A stretch of DNA of 33,918 bases from Deltaproteobacteria bacterium (lineage in GTDB: Bacteria > Desulfobacterota_C > Deferrisomatia > Deferrisomatales > JACRMM01): assembly GCA_016218905.1 (NCBI GenBank), contig JACRCS010000430.1:1-33918 (forward strand), read 5' to 3'. The position numbers and the translations under genes are program-made. The notes beneath the pieces were generated by a model. It was given only the letters and a program-made list of their open reading frames with translations, did not search any database and had not been told where the DNA came from. Shown here piece by piece: positions 16,765 to 24,294 of the stretch (positions are counted from its first letter, which is position 1; the number at the start of each line of letters is the position of its first letter).

Positions 16765-16773
16765 AGTATAGCA
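16765..16773 (-). promoter_or_regulatory. Possible extended -10 promoter of the crotonase-dehydratase-activator unit
   Basis: On the minus strand TGCTATACT fits an extended -10 (TGnTATAnT), 86 bases before the crotonase start. No good -35 is visible, as allowed for extended -10 promoters. It lies in the 183-bp divergent gap shared with the HEAT-repeat gene. Confidence 0.4.
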
Positions 16774-16862
16774 GGAGTTCTCCACCGACCGGACGGTAAA
16801 AATCCCTCGTCGTCTCCGCGCCCCGCTGATACCCTGTCGCCGCTCCGGACAGAAAGAGGCCC

Positions 16863-17825
16863 ATGTTCCGACAGGCTCTGCTCGCTCTCTTCCTGGTTCT
16901 CCCGGCCGCTTTCGGTCAGTCCTTCACGCCGGCCGGCGCGGCGGAGGGGCCCTCGGCCGCGGACGGCGAGGCCGCGCGGGAGCAGGTCCTGGCCGCTCTC
17001 CGGAGCGGGGGCCAGGCGGAGCGCAACGCCGCCTTCCGCGAGCTCCTGCGGATGGGCCGCAGGGCGGGGCCCCTCCTGGCGGAGGCGCTCTCCATCGAGA
17101 ACGACGCCGTCCGGACCGTGGCCGCCCAGCTCGCCGGCGAGCTGGGCGCCCGGGAAGCGGTCCCGGGGCTCGTCCAGCTCCTCGGATCGAGGAGCGCCAA
17201 CGCTCAGCACGCCGCGGTCGACGCCCTCGGAAAGCTCAAGGATCCTCGGGCCCTCTCGCCGCTCCTGGAGCTCCTCGGCCGGGTGCGACAGGCCCCCTCC
17301 AAGTGCGCAGTCCTGAACGCGCTCGGCTCCCTGGGCGACCGGGAGAGTCAGCCCTACGTCGAGTCGCTCCTCTCGGCAGCGGACCCCTCGGTCCGCTGCT
17401 GCGCCGCCGGCGCCCTGGGACTCCTGGGGGACGGGAAGGGGCTGGGCGTCGCCCTCGAACAGAGCCGCAGCGAGGACCCCCGGGTGCAGCGGGCGGCCCT
17501 CGAGGCGCTAGGGCAGATCCGGGACGAGAAGGCGCTCGAGGCCCTCGAAGCCGTGCTCGCGCAGCCGAAGTCGAGGAACCGGGCCGCGGCGCGGATCGCA
17601 AAGGGGAAGATCGAGCTGAAGGGCCGGAGCCGGAAGGAGAGGCTCAGGCTCCTCTCGCAGGAGCTCGGCGATGAGGACGAGCTCGTTCAGGACTGGGCGG
17701 CTCGGGAGCTCGCGAACCTGGGAGACCCCGATGCCGTCTCGGCCCTCAAGGCCCACCTGCGCGCGCCCGACGGGAGAGCCCGCAGACCGATCCTCGTCCA
17801 GCTCTACCGCCTGGGAGTGAACTGA
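16863..17825 (+). CDS. Exported HEAT-repeat protein
   Basis: The 320-residue protein has a signal peptide (MFRQALLALFLVLPAAFG, cleavage probably near residues 18-27) and then alpha-helical HEAT/PBS-lyase-type repeats of ~30 residues from about residue 40 to 240, e.g. VRTVAAQLAGELGAREAVPG, AVDALGKLKDPRALSPLLEL and RAALEALGQIRDEKALEALE. A charged region (KGRSRKERLRLLSQELGDED) precedes one more repeat at the C-terminus. Such proteins are binding scaffolds; no catalytic motif is seen. It is divergent from the crotonase gene and convergent with the next, whose stop lies only 10 bp away. Confidence 0.85.
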   Translation: MFRQALLALFLVLPAAFGQSFTPAGAAEGPSAADGEAAREQVLAALRSGGQAERNAAFRELLRMGRRAGPLLAEALSIENDAVRTVAAQLAGELGAREAVPGLVQLLGSRSANAQHAAVDALGKLKDPRALSPLLELLGRVRQAPSKCAVLNALGSLGDRESQPYVESLLSAADPSVRCCAAGALGLLGDGKGLGVALEQSRSEDPRVQRAALEALGQIRDEKALEALEAVLAQPKSRNRAAARIAKGKIELKGRSRKERLRLLSQELGDEDELVQDWAARELANLGDPDAVSALKAHLRAPDGRARRPILVQLYRLGVN

Positions 17826-17835
17826 CAACTCCCCC

Positions 17836-20169
17836 CTACCCCTCGTACAGACTCCAGATCCCGCAAGGACAGACGCCCGCGCAGAACCCGCAGCCGATGC
17901 AGCGGTCCTCGTCGACCACGTACTCGTACTCCCCGCCCGAGAGCTCCCGGCGGCTGATGGCGCCCCAGTAGCAGGAGCTCTCGCAGAGGTGGCAATCGCG
18001 GCAGCTGGCGCAGGAGAGGCACTTCGCGCCTTCGCCCTCGCACGTCCGCGAGAGGTCGCTTCCCCGGGACCGCTCGTAGTATTGGAACTTGATCCGCTCG
18101 TAGGGGATGACCTTCTTCGCGTCGTCCTCGTACTCCGTCTTGGAGAGGAGCGAGTGGACGTACCCGGCGACCTTCACGCCCGCGCCGATAGCGTTGGTGA
18201 TGAGGCCCGGCGCGGTCACGTCGCCGATCGCGAAGACCTTCGGGTCGTTCGTCTGGCCCGTCGGGTCCACGCGGATGAAGCCCCGCTCGAGGTCGATGGA
18301 GGCGGGCAGGTACCAGAGCTCCGGCGACTCGCCGATGGAGATGAAGACCGCGTCGGCGGGCAGCGAGGTCCCGTCCTTGAAATGGATCGTCTTCGCCTCG
18401 TGGTCGTAGCGCTCGGTGATCTTCGGGTAGAGGATCTCGGTCCCGCGCGCCCGCGCCATCTTCTGCTCCTTCCCGAAGGAGAGGGGCTTCTGGATGTCGA
18501 CCGCGGTCACCGTGGCCGCGCCGTGGTTGAAGGCCTCGACGCAGATGTCCATGCCCACGTTCCCGGCGCCGATCACGACGACGTTGTGCCCGGTGAGGTC
18601 GCGGGGGTTGCGGGCGTTGATCTCTTTCAGGAAGACGATGCCGGGGATCACGTGTTCATAGCCGGGGAAGGGGATCGTCCGGGGCGAGTGGGAGCCGGTG
18701 GCGAGGATCACCGCGTCGTGGCTCCCGTGGAGTTCCTCGTACTTCGCCTTGTCCACGGCCGTTCCGGCGTGGACCTCGACGCCGAGGGAGGTCACCCGCT
18801 CGAGCTCCTTCTGGAGGATCTCCCGGGGCAGACGGTCCTCGGGGATGCAGTAGAAGATCTTCCCACCGAGCCGCTCCTCCCGCTCGTAGAGGCTCACGCG
18901 GTAACCCTTGAGGGCGAGCTGCCACGCCGCCGAGAGGCCGGCCGGCCCCGCTCCGACGACCGCCACCCGCTGCGGCCGCGCCTTCTCCGCCTTCGGCGCC
19001 GGCCGGTCGAGGCTCAGGCGGCCCAGGAAGGAGACGTCCACGGGATCCTTCAGGTGGACCTGGCGGGAGCAGGCGTCCATGCAGAGGTTCGGGCAGACGT
19101 AGCCGCAGACCGTGCCCGGGAAGGGCGAGTAGCGGAGCACCAGGTCCAGGGCCTCCTCGGGGCGCTCCTCGCGGATGAGGCGCGTGCGCTCGTGCGTCGG
19201 GATCCCGGTGGGGCAGAAGCCCGCGCACGGCGGCGCGAAGCGGTCATTCTCCCAGGCGGGCCGCTTGAGGCGGTTCTCGCCGTTCACGATGAAGGGCAGG
19301 ATGGTGCTCTCGCCGTCGATCAGGTCGCCGAAGATGCCGCCGCTCCCCACGCCCGGGTACCAGGCCTGGGTGCGGAAGGACTCCATCGAGACCTTGTTCT
19401 CCGCCAGGCCGGAACGCTCGGCCGGCGTGAGGGCCACGATCTTCCGCCAATCCTCGCGAGTGCGGGTGAGCGACTTGTAGAAGCTCATCCGCTCCACGGC
19501 CTTCAGGAAGGGCTTCATGTTCTCGGTGAGCCACGCCCAGTCCGCGTCCGTGAGCTCCGCGATCCGCACGTCCGCCGTGCTCACGCCCTGGATGGGTCCC
19601 CGGAAGTAGATGGTCCCGCCCACCATGCCGACGCAGGGGCGGTAGCCGAGGATGTTCTCGGGGTTGCGAGGGTTCACGCCGCAGACGGCGGCGATGCCGC
19701 CGGCCTTGAACTCGGCGAAGGAGTCGCCGACGTCCCGGAAGTACCAAGACTGGACGGGGGGGAAGCGCGGGTTGAACTTGGTCAGGGTGTCGCAGCGGGC
19801 GCCGCCGCCCCCCTGGACGTAGAGCTTCCCCTGGGCGCCGGCGTTGTGGGCGCCGTTCGCCACGTCGCCGAGCACGGTGATCGTGGCGCCGGTGTTGAGC
19901 CAACCCACGTCGTCGGAGGCCGACCCCTCGAGCACGATCTCGGTCCCCGGCATCGCCATGCCCCCGAGACGCTGCCCGGCCGCGCCCTCGACCTTGATCT
20001 TGACGGCCTCGCCGTCCGGCAGGGGCCAGATGCGCCCCCCGATCCCGTGCTGCCCGTCGGCCACGAGCCGAAGGCGCCGCTTCCCGTTCTTGACCGCGGC
20101 CTGGATCTGCTCGTCGATCTCCTTGGAGGAGACTCTGTCGCCGTTGGCTCTTCCCTTTATCTCAATCAT
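17836..20169 (-). CDS. Glutamate-synthase-like fusion: GXGXG domain + GltD-type FAD/NAD(P)H oxidoreductase + C-terminal ferredoxin
   Basis: The 777 residues fall into four parts. Residues ~1-200 are the GXGXG beta-helix normally at the C-terminus of GltB (GDVANGAHNAGAQGKLYVQG at 101-120). Residues ~310-370 are the GltD N-terminal Fe-S domain (Cys315, 319, 355, 359, 363, 367). Residues ~400-690 hold FAD (VVGAGPAGLSAAW, 404-416) and NAD(P)H (VVIGAGNVGMDIC, 531-543) sites. The end is Cys-rich, with a ferredoxin motif CIGCGFCAGVCP (757-768). ATG 20169 has AGGAG upstream. It would feed NAD(P)H electrons to the FMN protein encoded next to it. Separate GXGXG subunits occur in GlxC and MgsB; fusion to a GltD module is the unusual part. 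Confidence 0.9.
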   Translation of the reverse strand: MIEIKGRANGDRVSSKEIDEQIQAAVKNGKRRLRLVADGQHGIGGRIWPLPDGEAVKIKVEGAAGQRLGGMAMPGTEIVLEGSASDDVGWLNTGATITVLGDVANGAHNAGAQGKLYVQGGGGARCDTLTKFNPRFPPVQSWYFRDVGDSFAEFKAGGIAAVCGVNPRNPENILGYRPCVGMVGGTIYFRGPIQGVSTADVRIAELTDADWAWLTENMKPFLKAVERMSFYKSLTRTREDWRKIVALTPAERSGLAENKVSMESFRTQAWYPGVGSGGIFGDLIDGESTILPFIVNGENRLKRPAWENDRFAPPCAGFCPTGIPTHERTRLIREERPEEALDLVLRYSPFPGTVCGYVCPNLCMDACSRQVHLKDPVDVSFLGRLSLDRPAPKAEKARPQRVAVVGAGPAGLSAAWQLALKGYRVSLYEREERLGGKIFYCIPEDRLPREILQKELERVTSLGVEVHAGTAVDKAKYEELHGSHDAVILATGSHSPRTIPFPGYEHVIPGIVFLKEINARNPRDLTGHNVVVIGAGNVGMDICVEAFNHGAATVTAVDIQKPLSFGKEQKMARARGTEILYPKITERYDHEAKTIHFKDGTSLPADAVFISIGESPELWYLPASIDLERGFIRVDPTGQTNDPKVFAIGDVTAPGLITNAIGAGVKVAGYVHSLLSKTEYEDDAKKVIPYERIKFQYYERSRGSDLSRTCEGEGAKCLSCASCRDCHLCESSCYWGAISRRELSGGEYEYVVDEDRCIGCGFCAGVCPCGIWSLYEG

Positions 20170-20174
20170 TGCTT

Positions 20175-20210
20175 GCTCCTATAGGACTCATAGGTCCTAT
20201 GTGACCTATG
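20175..20210. repeat. Four tandem nonamers of the GGTCCTAT family
   Basis: Units GCTCCTATA, GGACTCATA, GGTCCTATG, TGACCTATG fill the gap between the FMN-subunit stop (20254) and the fusion gene start (20169). They share the 9-bp period and consensus of the array at 13637-13690. They sit inside a transcribed operon, right upstream of a ribosome binding site. Confidence 0.75.
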
Positions 20211-20253
20211 AGGCGCCGGTAGCCGAATGCCCAAACCTGTTCCTCCCGGCGAA

Positions 20254-21909
20254 TCAGCACGCATAGGTTATCTGCAGCCGCTCGGCGATCGCCGGATCGT
20301 CCACCGACAACGCGTCCGACATCCCGATGGGGAGCTCGGTGGAGCGGCCCATGGGGGCGAAGATCTTCCGGAGCTCCTTGTCCGCCGAGACGAAGATCTC
20401 GACGACCCGCTCGGCCACGCGGTCGGGATCGAGGCGCCGGTAGAGCTTCGGGTCCTGGGTGGTGATGCCCTTGGGGCACTTGCCGGTATTGCAGATATTG
20501 CAGCGGTTGCGCTCGTCGCCGACGCAGCCGGCGGCGGCCTGCATGACGTACTTGGCGCAGTCGGCCCCCGAGGCGCCGAGCATGATCAGCGCCGCGGCGT
20601 TGGCGGCCAGGTTCCCGTGCTTGCCCACGCCCCCGGCCGCGAAGAGCGGAAGCTCGTTCTGCTTGCCGATCCGCACCAGAGTCAGATAGCACTCCCGCAG
20701 GTTCGAGGCGATGGGGTGGCCCATCTTGTCCAGGGAGACGTTGTACGCCGCCCCGGTGCCGCCGTCCTCGCCGTCGATCGTGAGCGCCGCGGCGATCGGG
20801 TTGCGGGCGAGGTTGTTCAGGACCGCCAGGGCGGTTTTCGTCCCCGAGATCTTCGGGTAGACCGGCACCCGGAACCCGAAGACCATGGACATGGAGGTGA
20901 TCATCTTCGCGACCGCCTCCTCGATGGAGTACTTGGTCTGGTGGGTCGGCGGCGAGGAGAGGTCCACGAACTCGGGCACGCCGCGGATCCGGGCGATGAG
21001 CTTGAGGACCTTCGAGGCCATGAGGAGCCCGCCGTCGCCGGGCTTGGCGCCCTGACCGTACTTGATCTCGACGGCCGCGGGGTCGCACTGCATCTGCGGG
21101 ACCGCGTGGAGGATCTCGTCCCAGCCGAAGTAGCCCGAGGCGATCTGGAGGATGAAGTACTTCAGGAACGGGCTCTTGAGGAGCCGGGGCGGCATCCCGC
21201 CCTCGCCGGTGCACATGACCACCGGGATCTGCTTCACCTCGTTCAGGTACGCGACGCCCATGGCGAGCCCCTCCCACATGTGCGGAGAGAGGGCGCCGAC
21301 CGACATGCCGCCGATCCGGATCGGGAAGATCTCCCGGACGGGCGGGATGTAGGGCGTGCCGTCGGGGATCAGGTCGTCCCCTTCGAGGCGGAGGGGGAGC
21401 GCCTCGGGCGGGAGATTCCGGCCGAGCAGCGTCCGCACCCGGAACTCGTGGCGGCCGGCGTCGAGCGCCGGGTCCGTGAGCATCGAGATGCGGGTGAACT
21501 TCAGCCGGTCCAGGGTCGAGGTGGCCGGGTCGTTTCGCCGGCCGCCCCGCTTGTGGGGCTCACCGCCGCGGTTCACGTGCCACGCGAGCTTGTTTGCGGG
21601 GTTGAACTCCGGCGCGATCGCGCCGTTGGGGCAGACGACGCGGCAGGTGGCGCAGCCCACGCAGTAGCGGCTCACGTCGGTGGCCTGGCGGACGCCCGCG
21701 ACGACCTTCCGCACCGTGGTCGGCAGGGGGATCGGGCCGCTCGACTCCACGACGCGCCGCTCGACCACGCCCGGCTCGATCGCTTTCACCGGGCAGACGG
21801 CCGTGCACCGGCCGCAGCGGGTGCAGAGGGAGTCCTCCCAGCGGACGATGTAGGGGAGTTCGTTTACGCCAAGCTGATGGTTGTGGTCGAGCCGTCCAGC
21901 TGATTCCAT
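20254..21909 (-). CDS. Glutamate synthase-like FMN subunit with N-terminal 2x[4Fe-4S] ferredoxin (archaeal-type GltB domain)
   Basis: This 551-residue protein starts with a two-cluster ferredoxin (Cys29/32/35/39 and Cys83/86/89/93). The FMN barrel follows: IRIGGMSVGALSPH (198-210), GEGGMPPRLL, EIKYGQGAKPGDGG (281-294), SSPPTHQTKYSIEE and IDGEDGGTGAAYNVS (378-392). The [3Fe-4S] motif RCNICNTGKCPKGITTQ has Cys470, 473 and 478. It should transfer amide nitrogen from glutamine to a 2-oxo acid or a related acceptor. ATG 21909 has AGGAG eight bases upstream and overlaps the amidotransferase gene by 46 nt. Relatives include archaeal-type glutamate synthase, GlxD and N-methylglutamate synthase MgsC, so the product need not be glutamate. 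Confidence 0.92.
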   Translation of the reverse strand: MESAGRLDHNHQLGVNELPYIVRWEDSLCTRCGRCTAVCPVKAIEPGVVERRVVESSGPIPLPTTVRKVVAGVRQATDVSRYCVGCATCRVVCPNGAIAPEFNPANKLAWHVNRGGEPHKRGGRRNDPATSTLDRLKFTRISMLTDPALDAGRHEFRVRTLLGRNLPPEALPLRLEGDDLIPDGTPYIPPVREIFPIRIGGMSVGALSPHMWEGLAMGVAYLNEVKQIPVVMCTGEGGMPPRLLKSPFLKYFILQIASGYFGWDEILHAVPQMQCDPAAVEIKYGQGAKPGDGGLLMASKVLKLIARIRGVPEFVDLSSPPTHQTKYSIEEAVAKMITSMSMVFGFRVPVYPKISGTKTALAVLNNLARNPIAAALTIDGEDGGTGAAYNVSLDKMGHPIASNLRECYLTLVRIGKQNELPLFAAGGVGKHGNLAANAAALIMLGASGADCAKYVMQAAAGCVGDERNRCNICNTGKCPKGITTQDPKLYRRLDPDRVAERVVEIFVSADKELRKIFAPMGRSTELPIGMSDALSVDDPAIAERLQITYAC

Positions 21910-23003
21910 ACCTCGATCTCCTCTGCGCCCGGTCGGACGAACACGAATTCATACTTCATCGGGAAGACGTCCTTGCTCATGTCGCGGCCGGGAATCGCGG
22001 CCGTGACGCCGCACACCTCCGACATGAGCGCGATCTTCCCCTTGACCCCGCCCACGACGCCGGGGCGGAGCTTCTTCGTATCCTGCACCATGAAGACCGT
22101 GCCGTCCCGGTCGCAGCCGATGACGCAGTTGGGTCCGTCGATGGTCAGGAGCCGCAGGCTCTTCTTCATGAGCCGGATCGCCTCGCGGTCCTTCCGGCGC
22201 TCCATCTCCTGGTCTTTGAGGGGCGTGATCACGTCCTTGTAGTACTTGAGCGGGTAGCCGAGCTTCGTCCGCCCGTAGTGCAGGATGTGCGTGAAGACCT
22301 CGCTGTCGGAGTTGTACCCGATGTAGGCGGGGTTGCCCCGGCCCATCAGGTACTCCCGGATCGGGACGAAGGCGGTGTTCTCGCCGTTCGTCATCGTGAA
22401 GAAGCCCTGGATGAAGAAGGGGTGGCAGGCGTAGAGGTTGATGGCGTAGTTGGTATTCTGCCTGCCCTGCGCGAAGACGACCTTCGCCGTGATCGGCTTC
22501 GTGTCGAGCCCGAAGAACTCACCCACCTCCAGCGGATCGCCCACTTCCTTCAGGGTCACGACGTCCGGCCAGAAGCTGAAGGCCCACACCGACTCGTCCT
22601 TCTCGCCCATCTTCCGGAGCTCGAGGCGCGTCTTCGTGAGGAGCGCCGCCTTCTCCTCCCACGGCTTGTCCTTCGCCCAGTCCGGGTAGTCGAAGGCCTT
22701 GACCAGGTAGCGGTCCCGCTTCTGGATGTTTTTGGCGGCCTTCGGGTTGAGCGCGGGGTCCCACATGTACTTCGTGCGGAAGCCCTGGGCGACCATGTAG
22801 TCGTCGACCTCGTAGTAGCCCTTGTCGGTCGTGATGGCCGAGAGGATCGGGTACTGCTTGAGACCCTCGAACTCGCCGCCCAGGTCCTTGAGGACCAGGC
22901 CGAGGCCCGAGCCGTCGTGGCCTTCCTTCATCGTCTCCAGCGCGAGGATGTTCTCCATGGGGGAGAAGTACTCGGCGGAAACGAGCGTGCATAGTCGACA
23001 CAT
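21864..23003 (-). CDS. Class II glutamine amidotransferase subunit of the glutamate-synthase-like system
   Basis: Starting at ATG 23003 (GGAAGGAG upstream) the protein is 379 residues and begins MCRLCTLVS. Cys2 becomes the N-terminal nucleophile after Met removal, as in Ntn-type amidotransferases. GHDGSGLG (29-36) corresponds to the RGPDGAG loop, TMTNGENTAF to the NG oxyanion region, and GYNSDSEVFTHIL to the SDTEV segment. About 90 residues (55-160) are inserted relative to a minimal domain. It would release ammonia from glutamine for the FMN subunit, like GlxB or MgsA. An upstream in-frame start at 23078 would bury Cys2 and is rejected. Confidence 0.9.
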   Translation of the reverse strand: MCRLCTLVSAEYFSPMENILALETMKEGHDGSGLGLVLKDLGGEFEGLKQYPILSAITTDKGYYEVDDYMVAQGFRTKYMWDPALNPKAAKNIQKRDRYLVKAFDYPDWAKDKPWEEKAALLTKTRLELRKMGEKDESVWAFSFWPDVVTLKEVGDPLEVGEFFGLDTKPITAKVVFAQGRQNTNYAINLYACHPFFIQGFFTMTNGENTAFVPIREYLMGRGNPAYIGYNSDSEVFTHILHYGRTKLGYPLKYYKDVITPLKDQEMERRKDREAIRLMKKSLRLLTIDGPNCVIGCDRDGTVFMVQDTKKLRPGVVGGVKGKIALMSEVCGVTAAIPGRDMSKDVFPMKYEFVFVRPGAEEIEVWNQLDGSTTTISLA

Positions 23004-23054
23004 CGGGAACTCCTTCCGTGCACAGGGGACGACACCCGAAACGAAGGCGAGACA

Positions 23055-23072
23055 CGCGGACTGCAATCCGCG
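23055..23072. other. Small hairpin in the leader of the amidotransferase gene
   Basis: A 6-bp perfect stem (CGCGGA / TCCGCG) with a 6-base loop lies 52 bases before the start codon. I cannot tie it to any known riboswitch class. It may be a simple leader structure. Confidence 0.35.
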
Positions 23073-23159
23073 GGCCAAGGCGGAGCTTTCTGCCGTCTCT
23101 CTCGGAAGTGCCGGGAATTCGAGGGTTTCTCTGGAGGGCCGGCGGGCGGGCGAGAAAAG

Positions 23160-23184
23160 GGGCTGCTTAACGGCTAAGCAGCCC
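23160..23184 (-). terminator. Hairpin terminator ending the GntR-liv-ubiD-TRAP operon
   Basis: GGGCTGCTTA pairs perfectly with TAAGCAGCCC around a 5-base loop, and on the minus strand the stem is followed by CTTTTCTC. It lies ~100 bases after the TAXI gene stop and ~155 bases before the amidotransferase start. It separates the two transcription units. Confidence 0.65.
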
Positions 23185-23245
23185 TCTCAGACGGTCGCCT
23201 CATGATACGCGGGGAGTACACGCCGAGCAAGCGGGATTGTGGGCG

Positions 23246-23264
23246 CTGCTTAAATACTGAGCAG
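23246..23264 (-). other. Second, weaker CTGCTTA-type hairpin right after the TAXI gene
   Basis: CTGCTTA-AATAC-TGAGCAG forms a 7-bp stem with one G-U pair and the same 5-base loop length and stem sequence as the terminator at 23160-23184. It lies 18 bases after the TAXI stop. Its role may be a 3'-end stabiliser or a degenerate copy of the terminator. Confidence 0.5.
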
Positions 23265-23282
23265 ACCTGCCGTTTCTACGGC

Positions 23283-24239
23283 TTAGTCCTTCCACACCCC
23301 TTTCTCCTTGTAGAACTTGACGGCGGCGGGATGAAAGGGCAAGGGCCCCCGCACCGCGCCCCGCTTCACGTCCACGTACTCCCAGACCTTGTGGCTCTGC
23401 CGGAGCTCGGCCATGTTCTCGAACGTCAACTTGAGCAGGTTGTAGACGAAGCTCTCGTCCTCATCCGCTCGGACCGCCAACTGCACGGGCGTCTCGATCT
23501 GCAGCGAGTCCTCCGGAAAGCCCGGAGCCGCGTTGGCGGGGATGATGATGCCGGAATAGGAGTTGCGGGTTCGGGCCGACAACCTCTGGTGCCCCTCTTT
23601 ACTGACCGGAACCACGTAGACCTTCTTCGACATCGACATCGACTTGAGCGACGGGGAGAAGAAGCTTCCTCCCATGGCCGAAGCGTCGACCCTCTTGTCC
23701 AGGACCGCGTCCGATGCTTCGGAGGTGCCGAGGTAGACGGGCGTGAAATCCTTGTACGTCAACCCCTCCGCGTCCAGGATGTCCTTGAAGGCATTTTCGA
23801 GACCGCTCCCCGCCGCGCCGACGGAGACTCGCTTGCCCTTCAAGTCCTTCCAGCTCTTGATGTTGGAGTCGGCGAGCGTGACTAGCATGACGATGTTCGG
23901 GTAGAGCGTCATGATCGCGCGGTGGTCGATCTTCTTGCTGAAGGGCTTTTCACCTTCCATGGCCTTGTGGCTGAGGAAGCTCAAGGTGAAACCGATGTCG
24001 ACTTCCTTCTTGTCGAGAAGCCGAATGTTCTCGACCGCGCCCGCGGTGACGAGGGCCGTGGCTTCGAACCCGGGAAGCTTCTTGCTGATCAGGTTTGCCA
24101 TGCTTCCCCCCATCGGGTAGTACGTGCCGCCGACGTCGGCAGTCCCGATGGAAATCCGCCGGCTCTCGGAGTGGGCAGGGGCGCACAGAAGCGTGGTCGT
24201 CAGAACGAACGTCAGGCCGGCCAGAGCGGTCTTGTTCAT
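23283..24239 (-). CDS. TAXI-family TRAP transporter solute receptor
   Basis: ATG 24239, with GGAGG upstream, gives 318 residues. Signal peptide: MNKTALAGLTFVLTTTLLC, then APAHSES with likely cleavage after AHS; the cysteine at 19 lacks a good lipobox context. The mature protein starts RRISIGTADVGGTYYPMGGS, the TAXI hallmark, followed by TAGAVENIRLLDKKEVDIGF and LKGKRVSVGAAGSGLEN. TAXI receptors pair with fused TRAP permeases, and one such permease is the gene just upstream. The ligand is unknown; the neighbouring UbiD suggests a carboxylate. It is last in the operon. Confidence 0.93.
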   Translation of the reverse strand: MNKTALAGLTFVLTTTLLCAPAHSESRRISIGTADVGGTYYPMGGSMANLISKKLPGFEATALVTAGAVENIRLLDKKEVDIGFTLSFLSHKAMEGEKPFSKKIDHRAIMTLYPNIVMLVTLADSNIKSWKDLKGKRVSVGAAGSGLENAFKDILDAEGLTYKDFTPVYLGTSEASDAVLDKRVDASAMGGSFFSPSLKSMSMSKKVYVVPVSKEGHQRLSARTRNSYSGIIIPANAAPGFPEDSLQIETPVQLAVRADEDESFVYNLLKLTFENMAELRQSHKVWEYVDVKRGAVRGPLPFHPAAVKFYKEKGVWKD

Positions 24240-24294
24240 GAGAGGCCTCCATCGGTTGGGGCAGTGGGTGCGGGAGGGTGGGAAGACGAGGTGA

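Noticed and set aside
16680..17210. Upstream extension of the crotonase to 492 residues
   Set aside because: It runs antisense through the HEAT-repeat gene and the divergent promoter region; ATG 16679 gives the correct crotonase N-terminus.
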